From Streptomyces resistomycificus (lineage in GTDB: Bacteria > Actinomycetota > Actinomycetes > Streptomycetales > Streptomycetaceae): a stretch of DNA of 64,000 nt. The translations under genes and the position numbers were made by a program. The notes beneath the pieces are model-generated. The model made no database searches. It had not been told where the DNA came from and saw only the letters and a list, made by a program, of their open reading frames with translations. The DNA is taken from positions 689,395 to 753,394 of the forward strand of contig NZ_KQ948988.1 of the NCBI RefSeq assembly GCF_001514265.1. The letters are read 5' to 3'. This document shows, piece by piece, positions 43,194 to 52,014 of this stretch (positions are counted from its first letter, which is position 1; each line of letters begins with the position of its first letter).

Positions 43194-44224
43194 ACGGGCG
43201 CCGGGAGGGCGCCGGGGATGCCGGGGGAACCGGGAGAACCGGGAAGACCAGGGAAGCCGCGTGCGCCCCGCCTGCCGGAGCGGCCGCCTGGGCAGAGCTG
43301 CTGCGGCTTCCCGCCCTGTTCACCGTGCCGGGCGATGCCCTCGCCGGTGCGGCAGCGGCCGGCGCCCGCCCGAACTTCCGCACCCTGCTCGCCATCGGTT
43401 CCTCCCTCTGCCTCTACGAGGCCGGCATGGCCCTCAACGACTGGGCCGACCGGCACGAGGACGCCGCCGAGCGCCCCCACCGCCCGCTCCCCTCCGGCCG
43501 GGTCCGTCCCACCGCGGCCCTCGTGGCGGCCTGTGCCCTCACCGGCGCGGGCCTGTCCCTGGCCGGATGCGCCGGCCGTCCCGCGCTCACGGTGGCCACC
43601 ACCCTCGCGGCCACCGTCTGGGCGTACGACCTCGCGCTGAAGCACACCCCGGCGGGCCCGGCGGCCATGGCGACGGCCCGCGCCCTCGACCTGCTCCTCG
43701 GCGCGACAGCGACAGCGACCGCGACCGCGACTGCGACCCCGACCCCGACCCCGGACACCGTCGGCAGCATCCGCAGGGCCCTTCCCTCCGCCGCCCTGCT
43801 CGGTGCCCACACCCTCACCGTCACGACGGTCTCGCGGCGGGAGACCCAGGGCGGCTCACCCCTGGTCCCCCTGACGGCCCTGGCCACGAGTGCCGCACTG
43901 ACCCGGCTCCTGACCCACCCGTCCAAGAGGCCGGACCGGCTGGACGGGCCGGACGGGCCGGTGGCCCTCGTGCCACCACCCGGCCTCCCCCTGCGCACCG
44001 CACTGGCCGCCGCCTACGCCGCGACCACAGCCCGCCCCTACCTCCACGCCACCCTCAACCCGTCACCCCCGCTCACCCAACGCGCCGTCAGCGGCGGCAT
44101 CCGCGCCACCATCCCCCTCCAGGCCGCCCTCTGCGCCCGCTCCGGCGCACCGGTCACCGCCCTGCTGACGGCGGCACTGGCCCCGCTCGCCGGCAGGTTC
44201 GCGAGGAAGGTGAGCGTCACATGA
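43190..44224 (+). CDS. eboC: UbiA-family prenyltransferase (EboC-like, SCO3242 family)
   Basis: 344 residues from GTG 43190. A Gly/Arg-rich head precedes several membrane helices. The first Asp-rich motif is NDWADRHEDAAERPHRPLP, the prenyl-diphosphate/Mg site of UbiA enzymes; the second motif is weak. A low-complexity insert, TATATATATPTPTP, is coded by a hexanucleotide run at about 43707-43752. It would attach an isoprenoid to an acceptor in the membrane. It overlaps neighbours on both sides by four bases, so translation is coupled in the ebo-type operon. Confidence 0.82.
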   Translation: MNGRREGAGDAGGTGRTGKTREAACAPPAGAAAWAELLRLPALFTVPGDALAGAAAAGARPNFRTLLAIGSSLCLYEAGMALNDWADRHEDAAERPHRPLPSGRVRPTAALVAACALTGAGLSLAGCAGRPALTVATTLAATVWAYDLALKHTPAGPAAMATARALDLLLGATATATATATATPTPTPDTVGSIRRALPSAALLGAHTLTVTTVSRRETQGGSPLVPLTALATSAALTRLLTHPSKRPDRLDGPDGPVALVPPPGLPLRTALAAAYAATTARPYLHATLNPSPPLTQRAVSGGIRATIPLQAALCARSGAPVTALLTAALAPLAGRFARKVSVT

Positions 44225-45084
44225 ACCCTCTCCGCTTCGGCTACGGCACCAACGGCCTGGCCGATCTCCGGCTCGACGACGCGCTCCGCCTCCTCGCCGA
44301 CCTCGGCTACGACGGCGTCGGGCTGACGCTCGACCACATGCATCTCGACCCCTGCGCCCCTGACCTGGCCGCGCGCACCCGACGTCTCGCACGGCGGCTG
44401 GACGCGCTCCGCCTGTCGGTCACCGTGGAGACGGGCGCGCGCTACGTGCTCGACCCCTGTCGCAAACACGGCCCCTCCCTGCTGGACCCCGATCCGGACG
44501 ACCGTGCCCGACGCGTCGACCTACTGCTCCGCGCCGTCCGGGTGGCCGCCGACCTCGGCGCCCACGCCGTGCACTGCTTCAGCGGCATCACGCCGGCGGG
44601 GACCGACCCGGACACGGCGTGGAAACGGCTGGCCGAGACGCTCACCCCCGTCCTGGACGCGGCCGCCGGCGCCCAGGTCCCCCTCGCCGTCGAGCCCGAA
44701 CCCGGCCACCTCCTCGCCGACCTCGCCGGCTTCCACCGGCTCCGTCGAACCCTCGGCGACCCGGAGCACCTCGGCCTGACCCTCGACATCGGCCACTGCC
44801 AGTGCCTGGAGCCCCTGTCGCCCGCCGAGTGCGTGCGGGCGGCCGCCCCCTGGCTGCGGCACGTCCAGATCGAGGACATGCGCCGCGGCGTCCACGAACA
44901 CCTCCCGTTCGGTGACGGCGAGATCGACTTCCCGCCGGTGCTCGCCGCCCTGACAGCGGCCGGCTACCAGGGCCTGACCGTCGTCGAACTGCCCCGCCAC
45001 TCGCACGCCGGCCCCCACTTCGCCGAACTGTCCCTCCCGTTCCTCCGTCACGCGGCGGCGCCCTCCCAAGGGAGCACCTCATGA
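44221..45084 (+). CDS. Sugar phosphate isomerase/epimerase family protein
   Basis: A 287-residue TIM barrel starting MNPLRFGYGTNGLADLRLDD. Metal-binding positions lie in VTVETGARYVLD, PLAVEPEPGHLLAD (Glu), LTLDIGHCQCLE (Asp/His), HVQIEDMRRGVHEHLPFGDG and LTVVELPRHSHAGP (Glu). It is closely similar in plan to EboE-type and inosose-handling barrels. ATGA overlaps couple it to the prenyltransferase before and the EboA protein after. The substrate is unknown; one would expect the product of the operon's inositol-phosphate-synthase-like enzyme. Confidence 0.82.
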   Translation: MNPLRFGYGTNGLADLRLDDALRLLADLGYDGVGLTLDHMHLDPCAPDLAARTRRLARRLDALRLSVTVETGARYVLDPCRKHGPSLLDPDPDDRARRVDLLLRAVRVAADLGAHAVHCFSGITPAGTDPDTAWKRLAETLTPVLDAAAGAQVPLAVEPEPGHLLADLAGFHRLRRTLGDPEHLGLTLDIGHCQCLEPLSPAECVRAAAPWLRHVQIEDMRRGVHEHLPFGDGEIDFPPVLAALTAAGYQGLTVVELPRHSHAGPHFAELSLPFLRHAAAPSQGSTS

Positions 45085-45791
45085 CCGACCTCCACGCCGA
45101 CCCGGCAACCCCGACGGCAGGTCTCCAGGGCACCACCCTCGCCCGCACCCCGCCGCCCGCCCTGCACCGCCGCGTCACCGCCCACCTCGGCTCAGCCGCC
45201 CGCGCCTGGTTCGACCAGGCCCTCGACGAGGCCGCCGCACATCCCGGCAGGCACGGGCCCATCTCCGTGTGGGAGCTGCGGCTGGCCGAGGCAGGGCGCC
45301 GCTGCGGCTCGGCGCACGCCGACGCCGTCCGCGTCCTCATCCTGCACGCGGCCCGCGCCGACACGGACGACCTCACCCGCGTCTACCTCCAGGGCACGGC
45401 CGCCGAACGCCGAGCCGTTCTGCACGCGCTGCCCCACCTGGTGCCGGGCCCGGACGCCCTGCCGCTCGTCGAGGACGCCCTGCGCACCAACGACACCCGC
45501 CTCCTCGCCGCAGCGGTCGGCCCGTACGCCGCCCGCCACCTGCCCGCCCATCAGTGGCGCCACGCCGTCCTGAAGTGCCTCTTCACCGGAGTGCCCGTCG
45601 ACGAGGTGGCCGACCTGGACCGCCGGGCCCACGCCGACGCGGAACTCGCCCGCATGCTCGGCGACTACGCCGCGGAGCGCACCGCGGCCGACCGACCGGT
45701 CCCCGCAGACCTGAACCGCGTCCTGACCCTGACCGACCCAGAGGCCGCCCCACCGGCCGCCCGGGACGACCGCGACGGCGAGGAGTGCTGA
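45081..45791 (+). CDS. eboA: EboA domain-containing protein
   Basis: A 236-residue, alanine-rich all-helical soluble protein. Conserved-looking blocks are ARAWFDQALDEAAAHPGRHG, VRVLILHAARADTDDLTRVY, LAAAVGPYAARHLPAHQWRH and AVLKCLFTGVPVDEVADLDR. The last is typical of EboA, whose biochemical role is not known; in cyanobacteria ebo genes are needed to move a scytonemin precursor to the periplasm. Coupled by ATGA at its start and TGATG at its stop to adjacent ebo-type genes. Confidence 0.82.
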   Translation: MTDLHADPATPTAGLQGTTLARTPPPALHRRVTAHLGSAARAWFDQALDEAAAHPGRHGPISVWELRLAEAGRRCGSAHADAVRVLILHAARADTDDLTRVYLQGTAAERRAVLHALPHLVPGPDALPLVEDALRTNDTRLLAAAVGPYAARHLPAHQWRHAVLKCLFTGVPVDEVADLDRRAHADAELARMLGDYAAERTAADRPVPADLNRVLTLTDPEAAPPAARDDRDGEEC

Positions 45792-46639
45792 TGCGTATCT
45801 TCGACCCCCACATCCACATGACGTCCCGCACCACCGACGACTACGAGGCCATGCGCGCCGCCGGCATCCGGGCCGTCGTCGAGCCCTCCTTCTGGCTCGG
45901 CCAGCCACGCACCTCGACGGCCTCCTTCCTCGACTACTTCGACTCCCTCCTGGGCTGGGAGCCCTTCCGCGCCGCCCAGTACGGCATCGCGCACCACTGC
46001 ACACTCGCCCTCAATCCCAAGGAGGCGAACGACCCCCGCTGCGTCCCCGTCCTCGACGAACTGCCCCGGTATCTCCTCAAGGACCAGGTGGTGGCCGTCG
46101 GCGAGATCGGCTACGACTCGATGACGCCCGCCGAGGACACCGCGCTCGCCGCGCAGCTCCAGCTCGCCGCGGACCACGGGCTGCCCGCGCTCGTGCACAC
46201 CCCGCACCGCGACAAGCTCGCCGGTCTGCGCCGCACCCTCGACGTCGCCCGGGAGTCCGCGCTGTCCCCGGACCGGATCCTGGTCGACCACCTCAACGAG
46301 ACCACCGTCAAGGAGGCCAAGGACAGCGGCTGCTGGCTGGGCTTCTCGGTCTACCCGGACACCAAGATGGACGAGCGGCGGATGGTCGCGATCCTCCGGG
46401 CCCACGGCCCCGACCAGGTACTGGTGAACTCCGCCGCGGACTGGGGCCGCAGTGATCCGCTCAAGACCCGCAGGGTCGGCGACCTGATGCTGGCCGAGGG
46501 CTTCACCGAGGACGAGGTCGACCTGGTGCTGTGGCGCAACCCCGTCGCCTTCTACGGGCTCAGCGGCCGCCTGAACCTGGAGGTCACCCCGCCCGACGCC
46601 AGCCACGAGGGCAACTCCGTGCTGCGCGGCGGGGAGTGA
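45791..46639 (+). CDS. eboB: TatD-family metal-dependent hydrolase (EboB-like)
   Basis: A 282-residue amidohydrolase-fold protein. The N-terminal metal motif is FDPHIHMTSR (HxH), with VGEIGYDSM (Glu), LVHTPHRDK (His), ILVDHLNE (His) and NSAADWGRSDPLK (Asp), the complete TatD metal set. It probably hydrolyses a phosphoester or amide. Start ATG 45791 shares its A with the previous stop codon. In ebo operons this protein stands between EboA and the barrel/phosphatase genes, as here. Confidence 0.85.
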   Translation: MRIFDPHIHMTSRTTDDYEAMRAAGIRAVVEPSFWLGQPRTSTASFLDYFDSLLGWEPFRAAQYGIAHHCTLALNPKEANDPRCVPVLDELPRYLLKDQVVAVGEIGYDSMTPAEDTALAAQLQLAADHGLPALVHTPHRDKLAGLRRTLDVARESALSPDRILVDHLNETTVKEAKDSGCWLGFSVYPDTKMDERRMVAILRAHGPDQVLVNSAADWGRSDPLKTRRVGDLMLAEGFTEDEVDLVLWRNPVAFYGLSGRLNLEVTPPDASHEGNSVLRGGE

Positions 46640-46642
46640 GCG

Positions 46643-47812
46643 ATGCGCTTCCGCCACCCCGACGGCTCCACCGTCCACCTCGCCTACTGCACCAACGTCC
46701 ATCCCGCCGAAACCCTCGACGGGGTCCTCGCCCAGCTCCGGGACCACTGCGAACCCGTCCGGCGGCGCCTGGGCCGTGACCGCCTCGGGATCGGCCTGTG
46801 GCTGGCCAAGGACGCCGCCCACGCCCTCGTCACCGACCCGTTCGCCCTGCGCGCGCTGCGCACCGAACTCGACCGGCGCGGCCTCGAAGTCGTCACCCTC
46901 AACGGCTTCCCCTACGACGGATTCGGCGCCGAAGAGGTCAAGTACCGGGTCTACAGACCGGACTGGGCCGACCCCGAACGCCTCGACCACACCACGGCCC
47001 TGGCCCGCGTCCTCGCAGGACTGCTCCCCGACGACGTCACCGAGGGCACCATCTCCACCCTGCCCCTGGCCTGGCGCACGGCCCACGACGACGACCGCGC
47101 GGCGCGGGCCCGCACCGCCCTCACCAAACTCGCCGAACGCCTCGACGCGCTCGCCGAACTCACCGGCCGCTCCCTCCACGTCGGCCTGGAACCGGAACCC
47201 GGCTGTGTCGTCGAAACCACCACCGACGCCATCGCCCCGCTCACCGCGATCGGCCACGACCGCATCGGCGTCTGCGTCGACACCTGCCACCTCGCCACCT
47301 CCTTCGAAGACCCGCACACCGCCCTGGACGCGCTCACCCGCGCCGGCGTCCCCGTCGTGAAATCCCAGCTCTCAGCCGCCCTGCACGCCGAACACCCCCA
47401 TCTCCCCGAAGTCCGCGAGGCGCTGGCGGCCTTCGACGAACCCCGATTCCTGCACCAGACCCGCACCGCCACCGCCGCGGGCCTGCGCGGCACCGACGAC
47501 CTGGGGGAGGCACTCAAGGGCGACGCCCTCCCCGAAGCGGCACCCTGGCGTGCCCACTTCCACGTCCCGCTGCACGCGGCCCCCGCCGCACCCCTCACCT
47601 CCACGCTCCCCGTCCTCAAGGACGCCCTGACCCACCTCGTCGGCGGCCCGCGTCCGCTCACCCGCCACCTCGAGGTCGAGACCTACACCTGGCAGGCGCT
47701 CCCGCCCGAGCTGCGCCCCCGTGGCCGCGCCCAGCTCGCCGACGGCATCGCCGCCGAACTCACCCTCGCCCGCGACCTGTTGACGGACCTCGGCCTGAAG
47801 GAGCTCCCATGA
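46643..47812 (+). CDS. eboE: EboE-type metabolite traffic protein
   Basis: A 389-residue TIM-barrel protein with the EboE start: GSTVHLAYCTNVHPAETLDG, then LGIGLWLAKDAAHAL and VVTLNGFPYDGFGAEEVKYR. Further conserved pieces are VGLEPEPGCVVETTTDAI, IGVCVDTCHLATSFEDP, VPVVKSQLSAAL, HFHVPLHA and HLEVETYTWQALPPELRP. EboE proteins are needed for transport or processing of the operon's product, but the reaction is not established. Start ATG 46643, three bases after the TatD-like stop. Overlaps the next gene by ATGA. Confidence 0.87.
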   Translation: MRFRHPDGSTVHLAYCTNVHPAETLDGVLAQLRDHCEPVRRRLGRDRLGIGLWLAKDAAHALVTDPFALRALRTELDRRGLEVVTLNGFPYDGFGAEEVKYRVYRPDWADPERLDHTTALARVLAGLLPDDVTEGTISTLPLAWRTAHDDDRAARARTALTKLAERLDALAELTGRSLHVGLEPEPGCVVETTTDAIAPLTAIGHDRIGVCVDTCHLATSFEDPHTALDALTRAGVPVVKSQLSAALHAEHPHLPEVREALAAFDEPRFLHQTRTATAAGLRGTDDLGEALKGDALPEAAPWRAHFHVPLHAAPAAPLTSTLPVLKDALTHLVGGPRPLTRHLEVETYTWQALPPELRPRGRAQLADGIAAELTLARDLLTDLGLKELP

Positions 47813-49206
47813 GCGCCGACCGGACCACCGAGCAACCGACCCCCCTTCTCGTCCTCGATGTCGTCGGCCTCACCCCCCGACTCCTGCACCACATGCCCCA
47901 CCTCAAGGCACTCGGCGAGACCGGCTCCCGCGCGCCGCTCGGCACCGTCCTGCCCGCCGTCACCTGCGCCGCGCAGTCCACCTTCCTGACCGGCACCCAC
48001 CCCTCGGAACACGGGATCGTCGGCAACGGCTGGTACTTCCGAGAACTCGGCGACGTCCTCCTGTGGCGTCAGCACAACGGCCTGGTCGCCGGAGACAAAC
48101 TCTGGGACGCCGCCCGTCGCGCCCACCCCGGCTACACGGTCGCCAACATCTGCTGGTGGTACGCCATGGGCGCCGACACCGACATCACCCTCACCCCCCG
48201 TCCCATCTACTACGCCGACGGCCGCAAGGAACCCGACTGCTACACGCGGCCCGCCGACCTCCACGACGAACTCACCGGGAAACTCGGCACCTTCCCCCTC
48301 TTCCACTTCTGGGGACCCGGCGCGGACCTCGTCTCCAGCCGCTGGATCATCGACGCGACCCGGCATGTCATCCGCACCCGCCACCCCGACCTGACGCTCT
48401 GTTACCTCCCGCACCTCGACTACGACCTGCAGCGCCACGGCCCCGACGACCCGCGCTCCCTGAAAGCGGCGGCGGACCTGGACAGGGCGCTGGGCCCCCT
48501 GCTGGACGACGCCCGCGCCGAGGGCCGAACCGTCGTCGCGTTGTCCGAGTACGCCATCACCCGCGTGGACCGCCCCGTCGACATCAACCGCGCCCTGCGT
48601 CGCGCCGGTCTGCTGGAGGTGCACACGCAGGACGGCATGGAGTACCTCGACCCGATGGCCTCCCGCGCCTTCGCGGTCGCCGACCACCAGATCGCGCACG
48701 TCTACGTACGCCGACCGGAGGACCTCGACGCGACCCGGGCCGCCCTCGACGGCCTGCCCGGCATCGGCCAACTCCTGGACGACGAGGGCAAGAAGGCCCA
48801 TCACCTCGACCATCCCCGCTCCGGCGAACTCGTCGCCGTCGCGGAGCCGGACGCCTGGTTCACGTACTACTACTGGCTCGACGACGCCCGCGCGCCTGAC
48901 TTCGCGCGACTCGTCGAGATCCACCGCAAACCCGGCTACGACCCGGTCGAACTCTTCATGGACCCGCTCGACCCCTATGTGAAGGTGAAGGCGGCCACGG
49001 CACTGGCCCGCAAGAAGCTCGGCATGCGCTACCGCATGGCGGTCGTGCCCCTGGACCCCTCACCTATTCGCGGCAGCCACGGCCGCCTCCCCGAGAGCGA
49101 CGACGACGGTCCGCTCCTCATCTGCTCCACCCCCCGCGCTGTCGGTGACCGGGTCGCGGCCACCGACGTGAAAGCACTGCTGCTCCGACTGGCCGGTCTT
49201 TCCTGA
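47809..49206 (+). CDS. eboF: Alkaline-phosphatase-superfamily nucleotide pyrophosphatase/phosphodiesterase (EboF-like)
   Basis: A 465-residue alkaline-phosphatase-fold hydrolase. First metal Asp in LVLDVVGLTP; nucleophile Thr in LPAVTCAAQSTFLTG followed by THPSEHGIVGNGW; LPHLDYDLQRHGPDD (Asp/His metal pair), LSEYAITRVDRPVDINRALR and VADHQIAHVYVR (His). This is the nucleotide pyrophosphatase/phosphodiesterase subgroup. It has no signal peptide, so it is cytosolic unless exported otherwise. Last gene of the coupled ebo-type chain (ATGA with EboE). Confidence 0.85.
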   Translation: MSADRTTEQPTPLLVLDVVGLTPRLLHHMPHLKALGETGSRAPLGTVLPAVTCAAQSTFLTGTHPSEHGIVGNGWYFRELGDVLLWRQHNGLVAGDKLWDAARRAHPGYTVANICWWYAMGADTDITLTPRPIYYADGRKEPDCYTRPADLHDELTGKLGTFPLFHFWGPGADLVSSRWIIDATRHVIRTRHPDLTLCYLPHLDYDLQRHGPDDPRSLKAAADLDRALGPLLDDARAEGRTVVALSEYAITRVDRPVDINRALRRAGLLEVHTQDGMEYLDPMASRAFAVADHQIAHVYVRRPEDLDATRAALDGLPGIGQLLDDEGKKAHHLDHPRSGELVAVAEPDAWFTYYYWLDDARAPDFARLVEIHRKPGYDPVELFMDPLDPYVKVKAATALARKKLGMRYRMAVVPLDPSPIRGSHGRLPESDDDGPLLICSTPRAVGDRVAATDVKALLLRLAGLS

Positions 49207-49267
49207 CTGGTCACAAGTGAAGCACTCACCACTGACAACGCCTTCCGACACCCGAGGAGTTCCAGGC

Positions 49268-50308
49268 ATGAGCCGCATCCCCCAGACCGACGCCGAACTC
49301 ACCCACCGTCTCACCAGACGAGGAATGCTCGGGGTGGCCGCCGGTGCCACCGCCGCCGCACTGCTCGGCGCGGCCGCCTCACCCGCGGGCGCCGCGACCG
49401 ACACCGCGGCCGGTACCGCCGGCCGCGGCCGCCCCGTACTGCCGCCCGGCCGGCTCGGCATCCAGCTCTACAGCCTGCGCGACAAGGTCTCCACGCTGGG
49501 CTTCGCCCCCGTCTTCGCCGAGCTGGAGAGATACGGCTACGACGAGGTCGAGTTCGCCGGGTACACCCAGGGTTCGGCCGGACCGATCACCCTCGCCCAG
49601 CTCAGGCGGCTGGCCCGCAACCACGGCCTGAACCCGATCGGCAGCCACGTCGGCTACTACTCCAGCGACCCCAACGCCTACACCTTCGCCCAGAACCTCA
49701 CCAAGGTCCTCGACGACGCCCAGGCCCTCGGCCTCAAGCACATCGGCACCGCCGCCGGCCCGTTCCGCTACGGCTCCACCGTCGACGCGTGGAAGCGCGC
49801 GGCCGAGGACTTCAACACCTACGGTGCGGCGGCCAGGGCGCGCGGCATGAAGTTCTACCAGCACAACCACTCCGAGGAGTTCTCCTTCGCCACCGACAAC
49901 CCCAAGGTCCGTCTCTACGACGTGCTGCTCGCCGAGACCGACCCCGACCTGGTGTTCCTGGAGATGGACATCTTCTGGGCGTACTCGGGCCAGTTCCGCT
50001 TCTCGAAGCGGCTTGACGGCACGCCCGCGCCCTTCGAGCCCCTCGACTACGTGCTGAGGCAGCCTCACCGCTACCCCCTCTTCCACGTCAAGGACGGGGT
50101 GAGCGACCCGGCGAACACCTACGGCTACCGGATGACCGACGTGGGCGACGGCGACATCGACTACCAGCGGTTCATCTCCGCGGTGACCCGGCTGCGCGGG
50201 GAACGCCTGGCCCACCACTGGCAGGCCGAGCACGACAACCCGGCCGAGTCCTTCACCTTCGCCCGGCGCTCCAGCGAGCACCTGCACTCGCTGCGCGAGA
50301 GGTGCTGA
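49268..50308 (+). CDS. Tat-exported sugar phosphate isomerase/epimerase-fold protein
   Basis: A 346-residue protein with a clear twin-arginine signal (LTRRGMLGVAAGATAAALLG, cleavage near AGA-ATD). The mature TIM barrel reads GRLGIQLYSLRDKVSTLGFA, ERYGYDEVEFAGYTQ, MKFYQHNHSEEFSF, VFLEMDIFWAYSGQF, YPLFHVKDGVSDP and HWQAEHDNPAESF. Export of such a barrel points to an extracytoplasmic sugar or keto-sugar substrate. ATG 49268 with GAGGAG is chosen; an in-frame GTG at 49217 would add an unconserved head. It follows the phosphatase gene by 60 bp and is probably the last gene of the same block. Confidence 0.87.
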   Translation: MSRIPQTDAELTHRLTRRGMLGVAAGATAAALLGAAASPAGAATDTAAGTAGRGRPVLPPGRLGIQLYSLRDKVSTLGFAPVFAELERYGYDEVEFAGYTQGSAGPITLAQLRRLARNHGLNPIGSHVGYYSSDPNAYTFAQNLTKVLDDAQALGLKHIGTAAGPFRYGSTVDAWKRAAEDFNTYGAAARARGMKFYQHNHSEEFSFATDNPKVRLYDVLLAETDPDLVFLEMDIFWAYSGQFRFSKRLDGTPAPFEPLDYVLRQPHRYPLFHVKDGVSDPANTYGYRMTDVGDGDIDYQRFISAVTRLRGERLAHHWQAEHDNPAESFTFARRSSEHLHSLRERC

Positions 50309-50318
50309 CGGCCGGACC

Positions 50319-50365
50319 GACGTGAGGCGGCCCTCCCCGGCATCCGGGGAGGGCCGCCTCACGTC
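50319..50365. terminator. Bidirectional terminator, perfect 22-bp stem
   Basis: Arms 50319-50340 and 50344-50365 are exact complements with a 3-nt loop. It lies between the convergent Tat-exported barrel gene and the OFA transporter gene. The rest of 50309-50504 holds no gene. Confidence 0.85.
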
Positions 50366-50504
50366 GCGCCCAGCTGTCGTCAGCTGTTGCCGTGCGTTCG
50401 AGCGCTGCTGTGCGTCAGGTTGTGATCGTCACTCCACGGTAGGGACGGTTCGCGGCGTCGGGGTGTGCCGGTGAGCTGTTGTGCGGTACGACGGGGACCG
50501 CACG

Positions 50505-51893
50505 TCACGCCGTCTCCTCGCCGAGCGGTTGCGGGTTGGGGCTGATGCGCTTGGCCTTGGGGCGTCCCGGCGGGTGCAGGAAGGTGGCGACGAAGCCCGC
50601 GAAGAGGGAGATCGTACCCGCCAGGACGAAGGCGCCGCCGTAGCCCCACGCGCTCACCACCACCGCGCCCATACCGGAGCCGAGCAGCCCGGAGACGAGC
50701 TTCGAGGAGTAGACCAGGCCGTAGTTGGAGGCGTTGTTGTTCTCTCCGAAGTAGTCGGCGGTCATCGCGGCGAACATGGGGAAGATCGCGCCGCCGCCGA
50801 ACCCGGAGATCGACGAGAACAGCAGGAACAACGGCAGGTTCCCGATGTTCCCGGAGAACAGGATGCCGTACTGCGACAGGCCGAGGACGATGCAGACGAA
50901 GATCAGGCACTGCTTGCGGCCGTACCGGTCGGACAGCCAGCCGATCACCCCGCGGCCCGTGCCGTTCACGATCGCCTTGAGGGACATGGCCGTCGCCACG
51001 ATCCCGCCCGCGAAGCCGGCCTCGTCGCCGAAGGGCACCTGGAAGGCGATGCCGAAGATGTTCACGCCCGAGGTGCACAGCAGACAGAACCACATGAGGC
51101 CCACACGTCCGGTCTGCCACGCCTCCTTGGGGGTGTACTGGTGCACGGCCGGCGGGTTCTTCTCCATCGCGCGCCGGGCGCGTGCGTCGTCGGGCTTCTT
51201 CAGCGGGTCGACGTCGGCGGGCCACCAGTTCTTCGGCGGGTCGCGGAAGAAGTAGCCCGCGAAGGCGACGACCGCGGCCAGGAACACGCCCACGCAGACC
51301 AGCACCCACCGGAAGTTGCCGAGGTCCATGAAGCCGGTGAAGAGGAACACGAAGGGCACGGAACCGTACGCGAAGCCGCCGTTCACGAAGCCCGTCTTGC
51401 CGCCCTTGCGCTCCGGATACCACTTGGCGACCATGTTCACGCAGGTCGCGTAGACCATGCCGGCGCCCATACCGCTGAACATGCCGAAGCCGATGTACGC
51501 GACGACGACGTGCGGCGCGAAGGCGAGCGAGAGATAGCCCAGCAGCGTGCCGAGCGCGCCGCACATCATCGCCCAGCGGGCGGGAAGTTTGCCGCTCTCC
51601 CGCAGCTTGCCGGCGGGGAAGGCCACCGCGGCCTGGAAGAACACCCAGACGCCCAGCATCCAGAAGATGTGGCCACTGCTCCAGTGGTGCGCGGTGTGCA
51701 GCGTGTCCTCGGCGGACGCGAACGCGTACTCGGCCGAGCTGATGCCCATCATGCCGACCCACGGCAGGATGACCATCCACTTGCGTTTGCGGCCCATGAT
51801 GTCGATGTCGGTCTCGCCGAGGCGGTAGACGCGTCCGTTCGCGTCGGTCACCTCGCGGTAGGAGACCGGGGTTGGCAGATCGGTCGTTGTCAT
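50505..51893 (-). CDS. OFA-family MFS transporter, oxalate/formate antiporter
   Basis: A 462-residue, 12-helix protein with long cytosolic ends, starting MTTTDLPTPVSYREVTDANG. OFA-family segments include WMVILPWVGMMGISSAEYAF, GMFSGMGAGMVYATCVNMVA followed by KWYPERKGGKTGFVNGG, and NGTGRGVIGWLSDRYGRK. It lies upstream of an acyl-CoA synthetase, frc and oxc on the same strand, so oxalate uptake in exchange for formate is likely. Larger than the OFA protein at 26981-28315 and not a close copy. Start ATG 51893. Confidence 0.9.
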   Translation of the reverse strand: MTTTDLPTPVSYREVTDANGRVYRLGETDIDIMGRKRKWMVILPWVGMMGISSAEYAFASAEDTLHTAHHWSSGHIFWMLGVWVFFQAAVAFPAGKLRESGKLPARWAMMCGALGTLLGYLSLAFAPHVVVAYIGFGMFSGMGAGMVYATCVNMVAKWYPERKGGKTGFVNGGFAYGSVPFVFLFTGFMDLGNFRWVLVCVGVFLAAVVAFAGYFFRDPPKNWWPADVDPLKKPDDARARRAMEKNPPAVHQYTPKEAWQTGRVGLMWFCLLCTSGVNIFGIAFQVPFGDEAGFAGGIVATAMSLKAIVNGTGRGVIGWLSDRYGRKQCLIFVCIVLGLSQYGILFSGNIGNLPLFLLFSSISGFGGGAIFPMFAAMTADYFGENNNASNYGLVYSSKLVSGLLGSGMGAVVVSAWGYGGAFVLAGTISLFAGFVATFLHPPGRPKAKRISPNPQPLGEETA

Positions 51894-52014
51894 GTGTGTC
51901 GCACCCCTTGCGTCGAAAGTTCTGGCCAGCGCCCCCTGTCCAATGCCTTTCGTGTGCGCACGGGTCCCGGGGCCGGCCGACGCGCACCGTCGGCCGGCCC
52001 CGCGCCGGGTCACC

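Noticed and set aside
42551..43810. 419-aa minus-strand frame across the Ino1-like and prenyltransferase genes
   Set aside because: Spans two coupled plus-strand genes and is glycine/arginine-rich; not coding.
45665..47317. 550-aa minus-strand frame in the ebo-type operon
   Set aside because: Antisense shadow of the TatD-like and EboE genes.
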